DNA of 21,668 nucleotides, taken from assembly GCA_964629825.1 (NCBI GenBank), contig CAZVUW010000055.1, positions 1 through 21,668 of the forward strand, given 5' to 3'. This document shows positions 21,272-21,668 of this stretch, in pieces (position 1 is the stretch's first letter; each line of letters starts with the position of its first letter). The stretch comes from CAZVUW01 sp964629825. GTDB lineage: Bacteria; Actinomycetota; Nitriliruptoria; Euzebyales; Egibacteraceae. The position numbers were made by a program, and so were the translations under genes. The notes under the pieces are model-generated. The model was not told where the DNA came from, searched no databases, and was given only the letters and a program-made list of their open reading frames with translations.

Positions 21272-21668
21272 ATGGAACAGATCCCAGAGCCCGCTGAGCC
21301 CGCCTCCGAGGCCTCGCCTCGGTGGCGCAAGCTGCTGCAGCCGCGGAGCATCGCTCTCGTGGTCAGCCTGCTCGCGCTCCTTCCCGCGCTCCAGGCGATC
21401 GGAAGCCTGCGGACCGTCGCCCCCGCCTCCGAGGGCAGCTCCGTTCTCGCCACCTCCGCCGTCGCCGCCGCTGACGAGGCGCCCGTCGAGGCCGAGCCCG
21501 CTCCGGCCCTCGCGACCGATGAGGACGCCGAGGGCGCCGCGCCCACGATCACCCACCGGGCACCCGCCTCCGAGCCGGTCGACCAGGAGGCGCAGCCGGG
21601 TGGCGCGGCCACACCGGCCGGCGTCAGCGACGCCGCCCCGGTGCCGCCGAGCGATGGGGACGAGCCCG
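21272..21668 (+). CDS. Membrane-anchored protein with Ala/Pro/Glu-rich stalk (3' truncated by window end)
   Basis: About 132 codons run off the right edge. After a charged start (MEQIPEPAEPASEASPRWRK) comes one hydrophobic segment (SIALVVSLLALLPALQAIG), then a long low-complexity Ala/Pro/Glu/Ser region (VEAEPAPALATDEDAEGAA). This is the usual layout of an inner-membrane-anchored extracytoplasmic protein such as a peptidoglycan hydrolase or wall-binding protein whose folded domain lies outside the window. GAGG touches the ATG, too close for a normal ribosome binding site; TTG at 21215 is an in-frame alternative. The 157 bp before it hold no gene I can see. Confidence 0.6.
   Translation, partial: MEQIPEPAEPASEASPRWRKLLQPRSIALVVSLLALLPALQAIGSLRTVAPASEGSSVLATSAVAAADEAPVEAEPAPALATDEDAEGAAPTITHRAPASEPVDQEAQPGGAATPAGVSDAAPVPPSDGDEP

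Noticed and set aside
19987..21612. Upstream extension of the TtuA-like frame (about 540 more codons)
   Set aside because: Crosses the DUF456 and DUF1802 genes, has no recognisable domain, and the beta-grasp domain begins at ATG 19986.

Overview
This is a high-GC chromosomal window with densely packed genes and many GTG starts. It carries the complete core of an actinobacterial Pup-proteasome system: the ligase PafA (cut by the window edge), both 20S subunits PrcA and PrcB, the ubiquitin-like Pup ending in GGQ, the deamidase/depupylase Dop, and the ring ATPase ARC/Mpa. Together with the trmI gene near ARC, a layout known from mycobacteria, this points to Actinomycetota. The sequences are clearly diverged from Mycobacterium, so a deep-branching class (for example Nitriliruptoria/Euzebya-like or Acidimicrobiia-like) is my guess. 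The sequence alone does not settle it.

Most genes lie on the minus strand. Read from high to low coordinates, that strand carries: a DUF456 membrane protein; a TtuA-type tRNA thiolase with a ThiS/TtuB-like beta-grasp domain fused to its N-terminus; trmI (m1A58 methyltransferase); a secreted subtilase with CWB2 wall-binding repeats; arc; dop; pup; a GNAT acetyltransferase; a CBS-BON protein; an orphan oligopeptide-type binding lipoprotein; pncA and pncB (nicotinamide to nicotinate to NaMN); then prcB, prcA and pafA. Plus-strand genes are set between these blocks: a LiaF-like membrane protein, a 63-aa lipoprotein between pup and dop, a three-gene ABC-2 exporter between dop and arc, a DUF1802 protein, and a 3'-truncated membrane-anchored protein at the right edge.

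The known pathways are targeted proteolysis (Dop makes Pup-Glu, PafA attaches it, ARC unfolds the target, PrcBA degrades it), NAD salvage (PncA, PncB) and tRNA T-loop modification (TrmI plus the TtuA-like protein). Unusually, about 7 kb of unrelated genes separate pup from prcB, which are adjacent in mycobacteria.

The most unusual protein is the sulfur-carrier/thiolase fusion, because the carrier's Gly-Gly end is internal instead of C-terminal. Several intergenic regions hold structure not explained by genes: a 3 x 15 bp tandem repeat ahead of the LiaF-like gene, a pair of 31-bp repeats plus a GNRA-capped hairpin ahead of pncA, a 9-bp dyad at the arc promoter, and a 10-bp palindrome between the divergent dop and ABC promoters. 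No gap between genes exceeds 300 bases. I saw no rRNA, tRNA, CRISPR array, insertion sequence or integrase.
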